Shown here piece after piece: positions 19,199 through 35,500 of a DNA stretch of 64,000 nt (positions are counted from its first letter, which is position 1; every line of letters begins with the position of its first letter). The notes under the pieces were generated by a model that ran no database searches, was not told where the DNA came from, and saw only the letters and a program-made list of their open reading frames with translations. The stretch comes from Sycon ciliatum (lineage: Eukaryota > Porifera > Calcarea > Leucosolenida > Sycettidae): assembly GCF_964019385.1 (NCBI RefSeq), contig NC_088643.1, forward strand, positions 80,758,199-80,822,198, read 5' to 3'. Both the position numbers and the translations under genes were made by a program.

Positions 19199-20143
19199 AT
19201 GTACTCTTGGTTGTTGCTGGAGCAGGAGTCGTCTCTTGGCGACTCTCTGACTCAGCTCCGGACGGTCAAGGCGACTGTTCGGGCCGAGAAGCGGAGCGTG
19301 TTCAAGTCTATGGCTGACGCTCTTCGCTCGGATAACCGGGAGCTGGCCCCTGTTCTCGACCTGGCCTCAGAAAAGGGTGCATCCAGCTGGCTGACCTGCC
19401 GCCCCCTCAGCCGCCATGGTTTCACACTCAGCAAGGGAGATTTCCGGGATGGCCTGTGCCTCCGGTACGGCTGGACACCTCCTCGGCTCCCAAGCCTCTG
19501 CGTGTGCAGTAAGCCGCTGAGTGTGAGTCACGCCCTGTCGTGCCCGTTTGGTGGCTTCCCGACGCTGCGACATAACGAGGTGAGGGACATCACCGCCAGA
19601 GCTCTAAGGCAGGTCGCTCACAACGTGACAGTGGAACCCCACCTCCAGCCCGTCACCGGAGAGGCCTTCCGCCATCGCACAGCTGTCACGGAGGAGCAAG
19701 CTCGGCTGGACGTTGCGGCTAGTGGTGTGTGGGGTGGCCGATTCGAGCGCATCTTTATTGATGTACGGGTGTTCAACCCTTTTGCGTCTTCGAATCGTGC
19801 CACCTCCCTCGCTGCTAGCTACAGACGCCATGAACAGGAAAAGCGCCGGAAGTACGAGGAGCGAGTACGTGAAGTTGAGCATGCCTCCTTCGTGCCCGTT
19901 GTGCTTTCTGCCTCTGGTGGCTATGGCAAGCATGCCAATGCTCTTTTCACGCGGATCGCCTCTCTCCTGGCTGAGAAGAGTAAGGAGCCATACGGGCAGA
20001 TTATCTCCTTGCTGCGCAGCCGCCTTGGGTTTGCCCTGGTGCGTTGTGGTGCTATGTGCCTGCGTGGCTCAAGGAGCATGTTTGTTCCTGCTGTGCCTGA
20101 GTCCCCTGCTGTGCTAGTGGCGGCGGAGGCACGCATCCAGTGA
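19199..20143 (+). CDS. Orphan restriction-like endonuclease module (C-terminal part of a retroelement protein)
   Basis: A 314-residue open frame. The core has CVCSKPLSVSHALSC (Cys 101, Cys 103, His 111, Cys 115), then LRHNEVRD (124-131) and ARLDVAASGVWGGRFE with IFIDVRVFNP (Asp 171, Asp 188). A Cys-Cys-His-Cys knuckle, an RHN motif and a PD-(D/E)XK-like pair match the layout of the restriction-like endonuclease of R2/NeSL-type retrotransposons; that assignment is inference. No reverse transcriptase precedes it. The ATG at 19,199 lies in the right end of the neighbouring CAAGAG element, so the natural N-terminus is lost. The C-terminus (LLAEKSKEPYGQIISLLRSR) is intact. Two decayed relatives lie at 39.1-40.6 kb. 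Confidence 0.65.
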   Translation: MYSWLLLEQESSLGDSLTQLRTVKATVRAEKRSVFKSMADALRSDNRELAPVLDLASEKGASSWLTCRPLSRHGFTLSKGDFRDGLCLRYGWTPPRLPSLCVCSKPLSVSHALSCPFGGFPTLRHNEVRDITARALRQVAHNVTVEPHLQPVTGEAFRHRTAVTEEQARLDVAASGVWGGRFERIFIDVRVFNPFASSNRATSLAASYRRHEQEKRRKYEERVREVEHASFVPVVLSASGGYGKHANALFTRIASLLAEKSKEPYGQIISLLRSRLGFALVRCGAMCLRGSRSMFVPAVPESPAVLVAAEARIQ

Positions 20144-21018
20144 ACCTGCACAGTGCAGTGATCCTACTGAGTGACAGATTCTGTAAATACTGTATCTGAT
20201 GATTCGTTTTATGTGTTGATTCTTCACAAAATGTGTTATTTTGCCCGTACAAGAGGCTCAAAGAGTGAAAAAAAAAAAAAAAAAACCATGAGTACATGTA
20301 CTCTTGGTTGTACTAGTACAAGTACAAGTACAAGTAGATGCACCAGGAAGTCGTAGGTTTACGACTCCCTTGAGAACATGTCCAGTCCACTACAATCAGT
20401 GACCAGGGTGACGGTCGTAGCTAGGTCGGACAGTGCGTTGACCTGTTGCTACTACAGTACAACGCCCTCTACAAAACAATTCACCTGTTATTTTGCACAG
20501 AACCATCATATACATGTACAATCATTAGCAGCATATTTGAGCATAATGCGGCATAATATGATAACTTTTAGCATAAAAATAGCATAATTCTGCAATTTTT
20601 TCAGCAATGCGAAAAGCATAATTTCACGAAAATATTAGCATAATCTGTCAAGGCCTAACACACACACCTGAAAATTGGCAGCACACTACTCCTTGCTGTC
20701 AGCGAATTGTGAAAATATAGCAGTCAGGTCTGCAGCAGTGATTGTGGCACCGCAACTCCAGTCAACTGAACTGAACTCTGAACTGACTGAAGTGGCACTG
20801 ACCAGACCGCCGGATTATGAAATCAAACTAAATGTACGTGGATTCGTTTCAAAAAGTCACTGCCGGTCCAGTGCCGGAGGCGGAATTCAAGTGCCGGATT
20901 AAAAGATGTAGGAATCGAACGAAAAAAATCTGTTTCGTCAGAAAGTGCGCCGGTTGGCAAGGGTTCCGGATAAACAAGTGCCGGATTAGAGAGGGACGAC
21001 TGTATTGACTTCGTACTT

Positions 21019-21105
21019 GGTCAGTATAGGAAATAAAAGCCGAGTAAAAGACCGAGGCGAAGCCTCGGTCTTTTACTCGGCTTTTATTTCCTATATTGAC
21101 CTCGT
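21019..21105. repeat. Long perfect hairpin
   Basis: Two arms of about 40 bp (AGGAAATAAAAGCCGAG... and its complement) meet at a 3-4 nt GAA loop near 21,059-21,061. At least 34 bp pair perfectly. A related CGGCTTCGCCTCGG core is found at about 37,688-37,705. Confidence 0.7.
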
Positions 21106-21617
21106 ACCCGGATCGTACTCAGTCAATATTAGATACGTATTGTAGTTGTACAATGCAGACTATGACAGCACATGGTAGTCTAGGTAACCTTCTGCGATGT
21201 ACATGTACTGGGTGGCTATGTGTGCACTTGTGTGTGGCGGGAGAGGAGGGAAGGTGGGGGGGGGGGGGGGGGGGGGGGGCGGAGAACTCCGGGAGAAGAC
21301 AAGAGAAGCAAGCGGGAGACCGCAAGGCAGTCCCTCCCACTCCCTCTCCCCTGCATTCTCTCAAGTCGTACTATTTGCTTCTTGATGATAAATTATGTGC
21401 AATTCATTTAGCCCGTACAAGAAGAGGCTTTACCACTATTTGCTTCCCTACCACTGTGACTGGACACTGGACACTACTGTCCGATTGGAATGCTAGCTTC
21501 AGTCTGTAGACTGTAGTTTGCTTAGCTTGTGTCTTGTCTTGGTTCATACTGCAGGGAGCAGTAAAAGGCGGGTGACTATTCCCTCGCTCATAGTGTTTCA
21601 GGTGGCCACTGGCCATA

Positions 21618-21720
21618 TAATAATAATAATTATTATTATTAATTCAACATCTCCTGGCTCGTCAGAAGACTGCCAATATATATGAGAAGTCGGGTGGTAG
21701 CCAACCACGGCGAACTGAAT
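21618..21720 (-). mobile_element. LINE 3' end with tail
   Basis: Reads on the minus strand CGCCGTGGTTGGCTACCACC ... GGCAGTCTTC ... CAGGAGATGTTGAA followed by a TAA/ATT-rich tail. Same 3' UTR as the LINE pieces at 13.2-14.4, 56.6 and 60.6 kb. No coding part remains. Confidence 0.6.
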
Positions 21721-22532
21721 AATAAGGAGAGAAGCAAAGAGAGTACTGCAAGGGGAGGCATGACGAAAATTACATCAAGGCATGTCTCGTCGAAGAGATC
21801 ATCTACCTGATTTCGGGACGACACTGTCGCTGATGAGTGATGGTGTGAGCGAGCAAACCTTGAAAGGACGATCTTGTCACAAGAGTGCATACTATTACTA
21901 GTATGCAGATCTACCGGCGCAGTAGATCTACGATCTACGAGTCGTAGATCTACCAACGCCACTGAGTCTGTACTGTAGATCACGATAGATCTCCATCGGA
22001 TCGGAAACAATGCCACTACTAGCACTAGTAGTAGTTGACTACAAAATGACAATCATGATGGTCTTCAGACTCCTCACGCCGTCACGGTTCACCTTTACGT
22101 TTCGTTGATCTTCACCCAGCCCGGGCCCGCCTGGAGACAAGCTGTGCCTCCGACCATACACACGGAGTCAGTGCCAATCGTCCGCAAGCGTAGGCAAGGT
22201 CCTTGGCTTGAGCCGTTGAGGGCGAACCGACGCATACATGTACGTTAGTATACGCCATGGCCTTCAGACAAGCAAGCTGCTGGTCCGAATCAGTTTCTCA
22301 CACCTTTTACCGGCCGACTTCACAGACCTCGTCAAAAGGATGGCTCTCCCTGCACATCATCATGTGTATGTCGCTGGTAGTTGATCGATTATTGCTTTCT
22401 AGCTTTTTTGCTCTTGGTGTGTGTTGTTGTTGGTGCAACCACTTGGAAGGACACGCCTAACCTAGCACGGCCAGCGGTAGCATCTTCCTTAGTTATTACT
22501 AACGTATTAGTGATGTTCTGAGGCGATTGGTC

Positions 22533-27638
<5,106 letters not shown>

Positions 27639-28727
27639 GGAGTTGCAGTTTTGCAACTATTTACTATAGAATGTAGTGCACAGTGCCTGTAGAATTATCA
27701 GCAGGCTAGTATCCGATGATTGTGTGCATAGCGTTATGTGTTGTTTGCCCATTGACACACTGCTGCTGAGCTACCAGTGTGATCCACTGGTACGCTATAA
27801 GACATATTGCGGAAATACGGGCGCCTGAACCCTCACAGATGTTGGGTACCGATTTCCAGCTTCTTCATCTCTTGTCTGAATGTGCAAGACTCGTGCACAC
27901 TATTGTTTAACTATGATGTGCTATCATCCATGAACCAAAGCGACTGAAGCCTGCAATTAGTGGTGTGCACGGGTAGTCGGGTACCCGTGCTACCCGTGAG
28001 GACCTCGGGTAGACGGGTACAGAATAGTACCCGAAAATCCGACGTCGCCGATGACATCATGTACAGTGCATGTGTACAAACTCCACATGTCTACCCAGTG
28101 TGTAAGGGAAGGGGTGCATTGTGGTGTTACCGTGGAAACATTGCACAAACACACTTACCGTGACATTAGAACCTCTTCCTCCAACCACCTCACCAAAGTG
28201 ACCACTTTTTCTTTAGCCTGAATTCTTCCCCACACCGAAACGCATGAGCATTGTAAGTTTGTAACCGTCTCACCTCCAACCACCTCCAGGGAGGAATTTT
28301 CTGTCATATTTTTGCGTAGCAGTTTCTGCTATACAAAATCACAATTGTGTAGCAGTCTTTGATTTTGATTAGCATTTTTCTTTGAAGGTTGGGTGTTTAC
28401 CACATTATCCTTCTTGAGAGTGATGCCTGAAAGCCCATTTGAAGAAAAAACGACTGAAGCATACATGTGTACCCAGATTGAGAGTACCTGCACCACATAC
28501 ACTGCACTGTATGCATGTTACTTGACAGCACAGGCTAGGCATGGATAGTAGCCTGTATGTATCGCACTTTTCTGCGAGTCAAGGTGACTTTTGAGTAGCA
28601 GTAGATAGATTTTGCATCGCAAACTGCGTTGCGATACAGGATAAATTCATCCCTGACCTCTGAATTCCAATATAATCGTTATGGCCTTTTTTTTGTCTGA
28701 AACGACCATGTGTGTGACAAAAGAAAG
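27639..28727. other. Intergenic region
   Basis: No gene recognised. The first 300 bp should include the 3' UTR of the transporter. At about 27,957 a TAGTGGTGTGCACGGGTAG stretch, followed by repeated GGGTACCCG motifs, resembles one end of a hAT element, but the other end was not found. The rest is unassigned. Confidence 0.4.
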
Positions 28728-28802
28728 ATCCACGAGCGGGATACGAACCTAGCATCCCTGTCTTTGCAGGACAGTGCCCTACCGATTAGGCTACCGGAGA
28801 TC
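28728..28802 (-). repeat. tRNA-Ala-like sequence (tRNA pseudogene or SINE head)
   Basis: On the minus strand: TAGCCTAATCGGTAGGGC (A box and D arm), an anticodon arm CTGTC-CTGCAAA-GACAG with anticodon TGC, then GGTTCGTATCCC (B box). The T stem and acceptor stem do not pair well, so it is not a working tRNA gene. Further minus-strand sequence runs through a TCTTTCTTTTGTC segment to AAAAAAAA near 28,690, which would suit a tRNA-derived SINE. Confidence 0.6.
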
Positions 28803-29036
28803 ACACACACTCATGGGTCCTTCTTGCTACACAAGTGACCACTGAGTGCATTTGGAAACATGACGGTGACCTGCCTTTGCCAATAGTGCAAGCTGCCCGG
28901 GTGCAAAGGCTGTTCTCAAGGTTGGTCATTTGTACGACTCCTGGCGTTCCTCTATTAAACATCAGAACGCGAATGCAACAGTCATTACCTGTAGCACAGA
29001 ATGCCCGTCACCGAGTAGAGCTTTCCGCTTTCTCAC

Positions 29037-29491
29037 TAGGCCCAGACAGATCCTGCCGGCAATTCTTTCGGCAAAATATCGAAGAGTTAAAAGAGCGGAA
29101 ATTGCCGGCAAAATCGGAGCAAAATATCGAGATGTTGGTAAAATCGATGCCTGATACTTGGATTTCTTTGTTTCTTACCCGTTCAGCAGGATACACTGCC
29201 CAAGACGAGATCATGTCACCGAAATATCACTGGGATTCACTGTGGATCGACATGATTTTGGAAGAATTCAGGGACACGTGCGTGGAAACCCGTGTTGAGA
29301 AACAGACCCTGCGATTTTATGAAACGTTGTACGGGATTGTACGGGAAGTGGACATGATACACGGTTTTCCGGAGCAAAATGGAGCAAAATATCGAGTTTC
29401 TTGTGCCAGGCTCGGCAAAATATCGAAGATTTCGCAGCAACATTTTGCGTCAAAATATCGAAGCGACCGGAGCAGAATCTGTCTGGGCCTG
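29037..29491. mobile_element. hAT-like MITE with repeated AAAATATCGA motif
   Basis: Termini TAGGCCCAGACAGATCC and its near complement at the right. Flanks TTTCTCAC (29,029-29,036) and TTTCTCAT (29,492-29,499) match 7 of 8, a hAT-type duplication. CAAAATATCGA occurs five times inside (about 29,072, 29,120, 29,384, 29,416, 29,451). A long open frame across the element is incidental. Confidence 0.7.
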
Positions 29492-29586
29492 TTTCTCATA
29501 CTAAAAAACACGTGCTTTGCGTAGAGACTCGGTTAGACCAAGTTGTCCACATCCGTATGCCACCATCCTCAAGGATCAAGGCACAC

Positions 29587-29789
29587 CGTAGAACGGGTAA
29601 TTTTAGTGACGTAAAAACCCTAGCGAATTTAGCGATCGACTCATTTTCGCTAAAGTTTCAAGTCACTAATCTGTTGAGACATAGTAGTACACTGGTAATC
29701 CGTGAGTAAAATCGCTGAAAATCGCTAAAATAAAACGTCGCTAACCGGTTGACAATGGGAAAATAGTCGCTAAAATTACCCGTTCTACA
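29587..29789. mobile_element. Small MITE (203 bp)
   Basis: Inverted ends CGTAGAACGGGTAATTTTAG and CTAAAATTACCCGTTCTAC. The interior is A/T-rich with CGCTAAA repeats. No clear target duplication, so the superfamily is unknown. Confidence 0.6.
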
Positions 29790-29880
29790 GTATATAAATG
29801 CAGTTCCTAAAGCGGTGGGAGGTGAGTAGATCAGACCCACCGCCAAAGTGGTCAAAGACCGAAAATGCTAGGTAGTGACA

Positions 29881-30302
29881 TACCGTATTTCCTCGATTAA
29901 TGGACCATGCTCGAATAATAGACCATGCTCAAATAGTAGACCCTCCTAGAGGCCTCACGGAAAAATAGTAGACCATGCCCGAATAAGAGACCCGGTCTCT
30001 TATTTGAGTTCATCGCTTTGCGCATGCGCACTAAGAAAGCACGTGGTGGATCAAAAAGGACGCGATTTTAGGTTGCGCAACTACAATTTTTGTAGTGGCT
30101 AGTGCTGTATTTCATTATTTGAGCACGGTCCACTATATTTTCATCGGCACATCGCTGGCACATCGCCACCATTTCCAGCGATGTACCGATGAAAATATAG
30201 TGGACCCTGCTCAAATAATGGACCATGCCCAAATAAGAGACCGTGGGTCCAACCCTCTTCAAAAAACAAAAGACCGGGTCTATTAATCGAGGAAATACGG
30301 TA
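29881..30302. mobile_element. MITE with TACCGTATTTCC ends
   Basis: 422 bp with ends TACCGTATTTCCTCGATTAA and complement. GTGACA flanks both sides (29,875-29,880 and 30,303-30,308), extendable to 8 bp if TA is counted in. The interior holds several ATGGACCATGC/TAGACC repeats and an inner hairpin around 30,131-30,204. Related ends occur in the MITE broken by the Penelope palindrome at 48.4-50.7 kb. Confidence 0.7.
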
Positions 30303-30690
30303 GTGACACCCCCCCCCCCCCCCCCCACACACACACACTAATATAATAGTGTACCTACATGTAGCTGCTGTGACCCACCAAGTAGCTGATGCATTGCTAC
30401 CTAGTAGTCGTCCATCCAGGAGACGTGGTCCCCGCACCAGGTTGGACATAAAACCGGGCAGGATCAAGCATCCTCCGCCAACGCTGTTTACTGGATACGC
30501 ACACACATGCACACACAGTGACAGTGACACACACACACACGCACACACACACACACACACATATATATACGCACGCGTACGTGCGCACATACACGCGTGC
30601 GTGCGCACATATACACATGCGTGCGTGCGCACACACACACATAATAATGTAAACACACACGCAATACAATGCAATATGCCCATCCGGAGA
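30303..30690. repeat. C tract, (CA)n and mixed CA/CGTG microsatellite
   Basis: Poly-C at about 30,309-30,326 followed by CA, and a longer CA/ATAC/GCGTGC array at about 30,500-30,660. No gene. Confidence 0.85.
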
Positions 30691-30699
30691 TATTACAGT

Positions 30700-31260
30700 G
30701 CTCAAGTCACGAGCAGAAATCGGGCGCGGCGAGTCAAGGCCTGACGGAGGCGATAACTCTTTCCACAGCTGCAAATGAAGTCTACGGTGACAGGCTCGGT
30801 AGGAGGAATGATGCTGCACACTTCTCTCCACTCTCTGCTATCCTGGGCGAGGTTGGACCAGTCCACGATCTGGTGGTCCTTCATGTTGGACACAACATTG
30901 TCCCGCCGCTGCTTCCGGGGGGCCCTGACACGGCCGAGTCTTTTCCAGATCGCTGAAGAGGACACACTCTGGCATACGAGAGTCATCCATTCGAGCAACA
31001 TGGCCTAACCAGCTGAATAGACAAGTTTTCAGTGTCTCCTCAATTGGCTGCAACTTGGCTTGTTCGAGGAGAGTGGTGTTGGAGATGTGCTCCTGCCATT
31101 GTGTTGCGCTGAGAATATCCAGCAGGAAGCGAACACAGCGGCGGTGAAAGGCTGCAAGCCGACGAACATCCACAACCTTAATTGTCCATGTCTCACAACT
31201 ATACAACAGTGTCGACAAGACGACGGCCAAATACACGTGCATCTTCGTCTCGGACGTATA
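30700..31260 (-). pseudogene. LINE reverse transcriptase C-terminal remnant
   Basis: Minus-strand frames read VVLSTLLYSCETWTIKVVDV, RLAAFHRRCVRFLLDI, HISNTTLLEQAKL and LFSWLGHVARMDD, the thumb/connection region typical of LINE ORF2. A Cys-containing tail (FICSCGKSYRLRQALTRR) follows in another frame. At least one frameshift near 30,950. The catalytic part is absent. Confidence 0.75.
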
Positions 31261-31262
31261 CC

Positions 31263-32583
31263 ACGGCAGTGGTTACGGTTAGGGTTAGCGATTAGAAAAG
31301 ACAGAAGAGGGCAATGTGCCAAATGCTCGGGAAGCTTTTGCCAAGCACGCCGAGATCTCAGCAGTCATCTGGCCTAAATACATACACACGCACATACCCA
31401 CACCTTTTGACGCCCATCGCCAGAGGCGATGATAGCGATGCTACAGCAGAAGCCATAGCAACTTGTGTTGGCATTGCACCATTCAACAGCTTGAAAGGCT
31501 GAAGAATCGACCGCCACTATTCAGCCTGGTCTACACCATACTGCATACAGCTATTTGAAGTGGTTCTTTTCTGGCCAGCGAATCCCACACGTACGTACGC
31601 GCGCGCGCACCCACCCACACACATACCCAGGGCCATACACACACGCCCATACACACCCATACACAAACACGCACACCCATACACACCCATACACACCCAT
31701 ACACAAACACGCACACCCACGCACACCCATACACACCCCCACGCACGTACACAGGCATAGCACCATTGTGTGTATTAGCAGAAAAAAATTGCTTCTTGCC
31801 ATGATGAAAGGCAGTGGAGTGAAAGCCACAATAAAAGAAATTCTAAAATAGACTGATACTGCAGTATGCCCCTATCTCTAGTCTAGTCTCTACTCATATA
31901 CAGAAACTGAGCAGACAGTGGTGATGGTGTGTGTGCTGCCTCATTATCGCAGCAAGAACAAAACTAAGTTGATTACAAGCAGAAACATCAATTCGAGCGA
32001 CAAGCTTGGTCCAAACAAGTGGTACAATGCGGTAATGGAGACCCTAGAATAACGCAGACACTTCTTTTAAAAACGAATTACTAGTGCCAGGCAAGGGAAG
32101 TAAAGCGAGCGGTGCACATGAGGTACGCCTGTTAAGCCGAACACGGATGGGAGATAAAAAATATCACAGAATACTGAAACATGCTACCTTGTGCACTCAA
32201 GCAGCATGCCCATTGGCATTGGAGCTGAAATTGAAAATAAAAAGTTTAAAAATTCCGGCACAGGAAAACAAGTTTATAAAAAAGAAATAAAGAGAGCAAA
32301 AGTACACATAGTTTGCGCATCTCAATCAACTCTAGAATTTATGCAGCCTAGGTCATCATCCTACCTGGTGAATTATGCCTAAGCACAAGTAGTGTGCGTG
32401 ACCGTGCAAAAGACATACATGTACTACAAGAGCAAACAAGCAATCAAGGAGCGAATACAATGTACGTTCGTCCTATTGCACTCAGTCACTATAATTAAAG
32501 TACAAGGAGTACTCACGTCATGTCATGTACTTGCGGTATAAACGCAGTCGGCACCAACAGCATGAGCAATACTCCAAGGGAAT
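31263..32583. other. Region downstream of the RhoGAP gene, with ACACCCAT array
   Basis: No gene recognised. A minisatellite-like array of CACACCCATACA units runs from about 31,605 to 31,755. The segment 32,200-32,583 probably includes the 3' UTR of the minus-strand RhoGAP gene, but no clear poly(A) signal was found. Confidence 0.45.
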
Positions 32584-35500
32584 CTAGAACATGGTCTCCT
32601 CATTGGTGTAGGCAGTGTCCGGCCATCCAAAGTCCAGCATGGCTTCCATGACACCGGACATGCCGTCAAAGTCCACACTCTCTTGGGCCGTACCTCTGGC
32701 ATGGGGCGACGGACACAGGAGGATGGGGCCCAGGCATACAGACAGGCTGTGCACTCCCAACTTGTTGCTCGCCGACTGCTGGAGCAGCCTGTGGAAGTGC
32801 CGGAACAGCATGCGTGCAAGGTCGAGGTTTGCAGCCGGCAGTGCTTGCAGGATATCAAATATGCGCTGCTGGCGCACGCCATCGCTGGCAGTGCGACGAG
32901 CGGCTCGCACTAAATCAACACAAAACATGTTGGTCAGTAGTGGCTCCGGCAGTTCTCGCAAGTAATCCTTCAGTAGAGCGGCAATAATGGTGACATCCGG
33001 AACGTCGTCCTCCGATAGCTGGACGATGCTGCTGTCGGTTTCGAAGCCGTTACGCAGTGCCTCTTTCTCCTTGAATGAACCTGCTACTCGGTAGAGACTG
33101 ATCTGGGACAATCCACGTGCATTGATCTCTTCCATGCATTTCTCAGCAATGATAGGAATAGCACGGCGCTCGCGGGACACCAGTTCCTGAAGGTCAATGC
33201 CAAACACACCAAAGTACTGGTCGTCTGACGGGAAGCGCTTCAGGAGTCGTGAGCGCTCACTGAACTCCAGATCCAGTCGAACGGAGCCTTTCGGTGCCAG
33301 GTCGAGTTGCAAATTGCGCTCACCAGCGACACGGAACAGGGCCTCCAAATGGACTGTAGCACGCCCGGTTAGTGAATCTCTGCTCGTACCGGTCGAAGCA
33401 AAGCAGGAAACGACCAATGAGCGCGTATCGTCGATCTCCAGCTCAAAACTCTCCTCCCAGTCGATGCTGCCGTCGGAAGACACTGTGGCGCGACGTGTGT
33501 CCTGCTTCAAGTGTGTATCTGTGCTAGCAACACAGCGTAATGAGGAGGACGGGATGAAGTCACTTCCACCGTGCATAGTGACATGGAGCACGCCGGATAG
33601 GGAACGAAGACTATTGAGACGGGGCCGCACTGAATCGGACGACACAACATCTAAGTTCCCCATCGCTGGCTTGCCACCCGTGTCTGCTGCTGCGTCGTCG
33701 TCATCGCGGTCATCACTAGAGTCACTGCCTGCGTTGCCAACACGGTCACCTCTATTCACATGTTCATCTTCCCCATCATCGCCGTCATCACCTCTCGCCT
33801 CATTATTGTCAGAAGTGTACATGAGCGGTGGAACACTTGCCGAGCTCTCATCACTGCCAGCTCTTGCTCCTGTTATTTCTTCAACGTGGCCATTGTCGCA
33901 GTCAGCTGAGCGGCTACTAGCGATGCTTTCTGTAGTTGCATTGTAGTGTTGCGGCACATTGGCCTGCGTGCGAACTGTTGGTTCCTCCATGCCTTTGGGT
34001 TCTTCCTCGAGCGACGGCAGATTGACATCCATGCCGAGGTGCTCGGTTAAACGCTGCCGTCGCTCCTGACCAGTCAAATCCTTGCTCAGCAGGACATCTA
34101 CAACATTCTCCATGCACTCCACCAAGCTCAGACTCTCACGGCGACCACTTTCTTGCATCCAAGCGTCGTCATCAGTCACTGGACTTGCTGTGCTTTCCGT
34201 GGCCTGTGCCGCTTTTTTCGGATCTTTCTTTTCTGGATACAGCTCGATAGCGTCGTATTCGCACTCCATGTCCTCTGGATTGATGTCGCAAGGAACAAAT
34301 TGTGCTACTGTATTCATCTGCAGTGGGTCGGGGCTAGCACCAGATAGCTGCGACTGTCCACTCCTTGCTCCTCCTGGTGGTTCAGGTGTAGTGAAGAACC
34401 CATCTGCTGTAGCAGGACGCGGAGGATTGCCAACTGCGGACTGTCGCTCCGTGTCACTAGGTGACCGTCGTGACACAGTCAGTATTAGAGTGCTCTCCGA
34501 GCTCATCAGAAACTGCAGCTCGTCCCTATTGCCGATTTTAGAAATACTAACACCGTTTACTTTGCTGATAGTGTCACCGATCTCCAGCAGGTGTTGAGTT
34601 TCGACAACGCCACCAGGTGTGATTCCCATCACTCGCACTTCTTGCACGTCCAACGTTGGCCATTTACGCAAGTCGTATTCAAATCCTACCTGACTTTTAT
34701 CCTTGCCAAGGTCGATCTCCACAGTTTGCGACCGCTCGCCACTGCCAGCGCCACCGGCTCCGTCAGTTCTGTCTTCACGTACTCCGGCAACTTTACGAAA
34801 TGTACCTGGCATGGGATTAGAAATTTCCAAGCTGATCGCAGACTTTTTCGCCATGTTGGTGGACGCACGGCGACGGAACCTAGCCTTCGTTGCCGGACTG
34901 GGACTGGAAACATTGTTTGTGGCGTTTGAATCAGGACACCCATTGCTGCCGCTGCCGGACATGGCTTTCTTGTGGCTACTGCTCAGATCTTCATCCGACT
35001 TGCCTTTCTTGATTTTCTGCAAAGTGTGGAACTGGTCCACTCCGCCGCTGCCTATTGTCCGCGATTTGATGGGACTGGACTGTAGCAGTCCTGATTTGTG
35101 GCCTTCGAGTCGTCCAAGCAGCTCTGGTGGCATGACGTCTACTGTTCCACGTGGGCCTTTCGCGATCATGACGCTGCTGTCACTGGCCGTCTGAGGTGTA
35201 GGACTAGAACGTGTTCTACTTGCCTGTTTGTGAACGGCAGTGCCGGCAGAATCGGATGGATCCTCACTCGACTGCCTCGAAGTCGAACGCTTTTGAGAAG
35301 AGCGCGGCGATGAGGACTTGAAGCTGAACGGCCGAGATAGAGAGCGTGATGACCAACTATGTCCGTGACTTGAAGAGCGACGAGCGACGATCTGGGACTT
35401 GGGCTGGACGGGACTGCTGTCTTCTGTACGCACCGCAGACTGTGAATGCCCTGCTCCGGGACCTGGGGGAATCTCTCCGTTAGTTTCTGGACCTGGAGAC

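Larger units (their letters stand above)
16923..19209 (+). mobile_element. DIRS-type retroelement fragment between CAAGAG termini
   Basis: 2,287 bp starting CAAGAGTACGG and ending ATGTACTCTTG. The flanks GTTGTAC and GTTGTTG match at 5 of 7 positions. Inside are the end of an RNase H domain and a tyrosine recombinase, the 3' half of a DIRS/Ngaro-like element; gag, reverse transcriptase and most of RNase H are absent. Three inverted-repeat pairs surround the genes: 16,965-17,033 with 19,060-19,128; 18,791-18,879 with 19,110-19,198; about 16,947-16,979 with 18,757-18,795. Either a CAAGAG element captured a DIRS piece or the CAAGAG ends are coincidental neighbours. Stretches 18,482-18,756 and 18,885-19,055 hold no recognisable gene. 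Confidence 0.65.
20144..22532. other. Intergenic region, repeats only
   Basis: No gene recognised. Contents: an A-rich tract near 20,268; a 20-bp palindrome similar to the CAAGAG insertions near 20,290-20,309, without matching flanks; a pogo-like terminus at 20,977-21,002; a long hairpin at 21,019-21,105; a pure G tract near 21,256-21,279; a LINE 3' end on the minus strand at 21,618-21,720; and an ATC/TAG-rich stretch at 21,895-21,990. The last 500 bp may hold the promoter and 5' UTR of the transporter gene, but no clear signal was seen. Confidence 0.5.

Noticed and set aside
20290-20309. Another CAAGAG-like 20-bp palindrome (CATGAGTACATGTACTCTTG)
   Set aside because: One terminus is altered and the flanks (A-rich left, GTTGTAC right) do not match, so insertion cannot be claimed.
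20338-20372. CAGGAAGTCG...CGACTCCC palindrome like the CAGGGAGT set
   Set aside because: No flanking direct repeat was found and the right end is imperfect.
28728-28802. Functional tRNA-Ala gene
   Set aside because: Acceptor and T stems do not pair adequately; better read as pseudogene or SINE.
28835-29524. 229-residue open frame on the plus strand
   Set aside because: It spans a hAT-like MITE (29,037-29,491) with repeated AAAATATCGA motifs and starts at a non-ATG codon; no domain is visible.
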